Source: Microcoleaceae cyanobacterium UBA11344
GTDB lineage: Bacteria > Cyanobacteriota > Cyanobacteriia > Cyanobacteriales > Microcoleaceae
Reading direction: 5' to 3'
Length of the DNA: 5,715 nt
Assembly: GCA_003483675.1 (NCBI GenBank)
Contig: DMYK01000105.1
Location: forward strand, 10,427-16,141
Part shown: positions 3,939 through 5,715 of the stretch, in pieces
Numbering within the stretch: the stretch's first letter is position 1
Layout: each line of letters starts with the position of its first letter
Made by a program: the position numbers and the translations under genes
Notes under the pieces: generated by a model
What the model was told of the DNA's origin: nothing
Database searches by the model: none
Seen by the model: only the letters and a program-made list of their open reading frames with translations

Positions 3939-5715
3939 TTAATTTGCTGCTTTTTGGGCTAATGCACGTTGCCACTTGATCTTGGCTGCGATCGCGCCAA
4001 ATAGCAATGTTCCCAGGATTGTTGTAGGTTCGGGCACGGGTTCGCTGCCGCCACCAGTGCCAGGCCCACCAGTACCAGGCTCACCAGTGCCAGTGCCACC
4101 AGTACCGCCGATACCGCCAACTGTATCTGGGTTGAGAAGCGCCTGCATATCAAAGCTCATTAAATCGGTGTTAGAGGCGAGTTTGATAGGGAATATGGCG
4201 GGATTGCTGGGATCAACATCAAGGCCGGTGACGGTAAATTCTTTAACGCCACTGCCGTTTACTAGCAAGCCGCCAAGTTTGGCTGCAAATTTGCTAAAGT
4301 CGATGCGATCGCCTGCGTTAAAGTCACCTAAAAGAATGTCTCCGACTGCAACAGTGAAGGGTTTAACAAAATTGCTCGGCAAGTCGAGAATTGAGGTAAA
4401 CAAAGAGTCAGAAGTCATCTTGTAATTAAAGCCGTAGGCAGTAGGGGGATCATACCAGCCATTGCCACTAACGTCGCAAAAACCATAGGCTCCACCCCCA
4501 TCGCTACAGTTCGGCATCCAAGGATTGTATTGCGAGTCAGCAAAGCTATTAGCGCGGAAGATTCCCGAAACACCATTGGCAAGTTTTGCCCAGAAGCTAA
4601 TCTCATTATCATTACTCAGGGCGTGCCGGTCAAAGAAAAGCTCCTGCACTGTGGAACCAAAGAGAGCATCGCCAACGCCGATGATTTTATCCTTCACCGC
4701 ATCGGCTCCAATAAAGATGCCATCTTTACCTGTCACCTGGTTAGCCATAAAGGCAATGTTTCCCTTGTTGTTGATAGAAGAGGTGCCAACGTAATAAAAG
4801 CCGGTCTGACCTGAAGTGACATTATCGCCAGCGACAATGCTGCCGCCAGTGGGAGAACCATCGCTACTAATGAGCACTTGACCAACCCCAGATGTTTGAC
4901 CAGCAGCACCTGCTGCAAGGTGGGCATAGGCGGAAACTAACCCGTTGTCGTTGATGTTAGCTTCGCGGTAGGAACCGAGGGAGAAGTAGTTTGAGCTAGG
5001 TAAAATCGGGTTGGATGCACCCCCTTCGTTAGTGAAAATGCCGTTCATGCTCACAAAGGCAACTATTCCATCGTTGTTGATAGAAGGTGCTTGAGCGTTA
5101 AGGTTGTTGTAAACTCCTTGACCTGTAAGGGGGCATTGGGTTGCAGTATTCCCCGCAGCAATGCAATTGCTAATATTGACAACTGTGCTGCTGTCGTATT
5201 TGAAGATTTGTTGAACCCCAGACTTCATTGCAGAAAAGGCTACCTCTCCTTTGTCGTTGATAGAGAGTCCCGGATTGAAGCTATAGCCGTCGGCGTTGCT
5301 GGCAATCAGCTTGGGTTCTGCGATGCCGTTGCTGGTGTAGATGCCTGTCGCCCCGGTTTTCAGAGTAGCGAAAAATGCCACTGTCCCTGTTTTGTTGATA
5401 GAAAGTCCCTGACCGAAACTGCTAAACTTTGAATTCCCTTGGGTGTCGGCAATGAGCGTCGGTGTGCGGACTCCGGTGCTGGTAAAGATGCCTTGACCTC
5501 CGGCGATGAGATCCGCGTAATATGCGACCCTTCCACCTTGATTGTTAATGGCAAATCCCTTTTGCTGGCTCTGGAATGACAAGCTGTAGCCTGACCAGCC
5601 GCCTGCTGTGCCGAGTCCCTGACCTACACTTTTATTGGCCTGGAAAGGGCTGTTGGGGTCGGAAAGGGCAACTGGCGTAAAGTTGAAGGTGGCAGCTAGA
5701 ACTTTTCCACCGGCT
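3939..5715 (-). CDS. PEP-CTERM protein with NxxGxxAF repeats, 5' end beyond window
   Basis: Predicted secreted surface protein. The frame is open to the right edge, so 591 residues are visible and the true start with most of the signal peptide is missing; the visible beginning (GGKVLAATFNF) could be the cleavage region. The TTG at 5580-5582 (residue 45 of the visible part) is internal. In order: a short N-terminal segment, seven NxxGxxAF-type repeats (about 56-376), a Cys-containing linker (C403, C413), a conserved C-terminal domain beginning WYDPP (420-424) and ending near 524, a Gly/Thr/Pro spacer (533-559), then VPEP (560-563), a hydrophobic helix (about 564-581) and a basic tail. This ending is a PEP-CTERM signal, which an exosortase would cut. 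Another cysteine pair (C184, C194) lies between repeats 3 and 4; both pairs could form disulfides outside the cytoplasm. It matches what databases call choice-of-anchor tandem-repeat NxxGxxAF proteins; the molecular role is unknown. It is convergent with the permease gene. Confidence 0.9.
   Translation of the reverse strand, partial: AGGKVLAATFNFTPVALSDPNSPFQANKSVGQGLGTAGGWSGYSLSFQSQQKGFAINNQGGRVAYYADLIAGGQGIFTSTGVRTPTLIADTQGNSKFSSFGQGLSINKTGTVAFFATLKTGATGIYTSNGIAEPKLIASNADGYSFNPGLSINDKGEVAFSAMKSGVQQIFKYDSSTVVNISNCIAAGNTATQCPLTGQGVYNNLNAQAPSINNDGIVAFVSMNGIFTNEGGASNPILPSSNYFSLGSYREANINDNGLVSAYAHLAAGAAGQTSGVGQVLISSDGSPTGGSIVAGDNVTSGQTGFYYVGTSSINNKGNIAFMANQVTGKDGIFIGADAVKDKIIGVGDALFGSTVQELFFDRHALSNDNEISFWAKLANGVSGIFRANSFADSQYNPWMPNCSDGGGAYGFCDVSGNGWYDPPTAYGFNYKMTSDSLFTSILDLPSNFVKPFTVAVGDILLGDFNAGDRIDFSKFAAKLGGLLVNGSGVKEFTVTGLDVDPSNPAIFPIKLASNTDLMSFDMQALLNPDTVGGIGGTGGTGTGEPGTGGPGTGGGSEPVPEPTTILGTLLFGAIAAKIKWQRALAQKAAN
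3942..4037 (-). other. PEP-CTERM sorting signal
   Basis: VPEP (4026-4037) is followed by a hydrophobic helix of about 18 residues (TILGTLLFGAIAA and onward) and a basic tail (KIKWQR, then ALAQKAAN). This is the tripartite signal recognised by exosortases; cyanobacteria carry their own exosortase branch. No exosortase gene is in the window. The basic residues are spread out rather than clustered as RRK, a mild departure from the consensus. Confidence 0.85.
4038..4118 (-). repeat. Gly/Thr/Pro-rich spacer before the PEP motif
   Basis: The DNA is a degenerate repeat of CCACCAGTRCCAGG-like units (plus strand), encoding GGTGGTGTGEPGTGGPGTGG. Such flexible spacers commonly separate the folded domain from the PEP-CTERM anchor. 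The repetitive DNA makes length variation between strains likely. Confidence 0.8.
4143..4457 (-). other. C-terminal WYDPP domain of the PEP-CTERM protein
   Basis: Visible residues 420-524 run from WYDPP through YKMTSDSLFTSILDLP to FPIKLASNTDLMSFDM. This arrangement (a WYDPP opening, an MTSDSLFTSI segment, then FPIKL and an N-T-D-x-x-S-F motif) recurs, as I recall it, in other cyanobacterial PEP-CTERM proteins, so it appears to be a portable beta-rich module. Its function is not known to me. Confidence 0.5.
4587..5549 (-). repeat. Seven NxxGxxAF protein repeats
   Basis: Copies read INNQGGRVAYYA, INKTGTVAFFA, INDKGEVAFSA, INNDGIVAFVS, INDNGLVSAYA, INNKGNIAFMA and a degenerate LSNDNEISFWA. They start at visible residues 56, 106, 152, 212, 254, 314 and 366, spaced 42-60. 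Most units then have a GIF/GIY-like strand (GIFTSTG, GIYTSNG, GIFTNEG, GIFIG, GIFRANS) about 10-20 residues later. The pattern suggests beta-strand blades. Confidence 0.88.

Noticed and set aside
3976..4425. Plus-strand proline-rich reading frame opposite the PEP-CTERM gene
   Set aside because: Its proline-rich stretch is the complement of the Gly/Thr spacer, and the minus-strand frame has clear domains and a sorting signal. It is a shadow frame.
5580..5582. TTG as the start codon of the PEP-CTERM gene
   Set aside because: The frame continues without a stop to the window edge, the 44 upstream residues fit the protein, and starting at TTG would remove any signal peptide, which a PEP-CTERM protein needs.

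Overview
The window looks like chromosomal DNA of a cyanobacterium, most likely a filamentous one of the Microcoleus/Oscillatoria/Nostoc type. The octamer GCGATCGC (the cyanobacterial HIP1 word) occurs six times in 5.7 kb. The intergenic gaps hold heptamer-type short tandem repeats (STRRs) and G/C-block palindromes typical of these genomes. A PEP-CTERM surface protein with a cyanobacterial-style tail is also present. The genus is an inference; no rRNA or other taxonomic marker is present.

Layout. Positions 1-272 are a leader: no confident gene, a TATAAT box at 138-143 and a Shine-Dalgarno match at 260-265. Positions 273-2141 (+) encode a long HlyD/MacA-type periplasmic adaptor. Positions 2142-2458 form a 317-bp gap filled almost entirely by repeats: a GGGCATK-type tandem repeat, an 83-bp inverted repeat, a 14-bp direct duplication and a TCYAAAA heptamer array ending just before the next start codon. 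Positions 2459-3676 (+) encode a MacB/FtsX-type ABC permease without an ATPase domain. Positions 3677-3938 are a second repeat-rich gap between convergent genes, with a GTTGACK tandem repeat, an 86-bp MITE-like element and a 55-bp imperfect palindrome that could act as a two-way terminator. Positions 3939-5715 (-) encode a secreted PEP-CTERM protein built of NxxGxxAF repeats; its N-terminus lies beyond the right edge.

How the genes work together. The adaptor and the permease are two of the three usual parts of a MacAB/DevBCA-type tripartite exporter, which also needs a cytoplasmic ATPase and an outer-membrane TolC-like channel. Neither missing part is in the window: the permease is followed by a convergent gene, so the ATPase must lie upstream of position 1 or elsewhere. 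The PEP-CTERM protein is convergent and probably functionally separate; it is expected to be processed by an exosortase and displayed at or released from the cell surface.

The most striking signal is in the adaptor hairpin. A 26-residue unit carrying G-x-R-x-E-E-[IV] occurs four times on the ascending arm and four times on the descending arm. Every pair of key positions is exactly symmetric about one residue, which coincides with the predicted hairpin tip. I see no evidence for a wholly new multi-gene system here.
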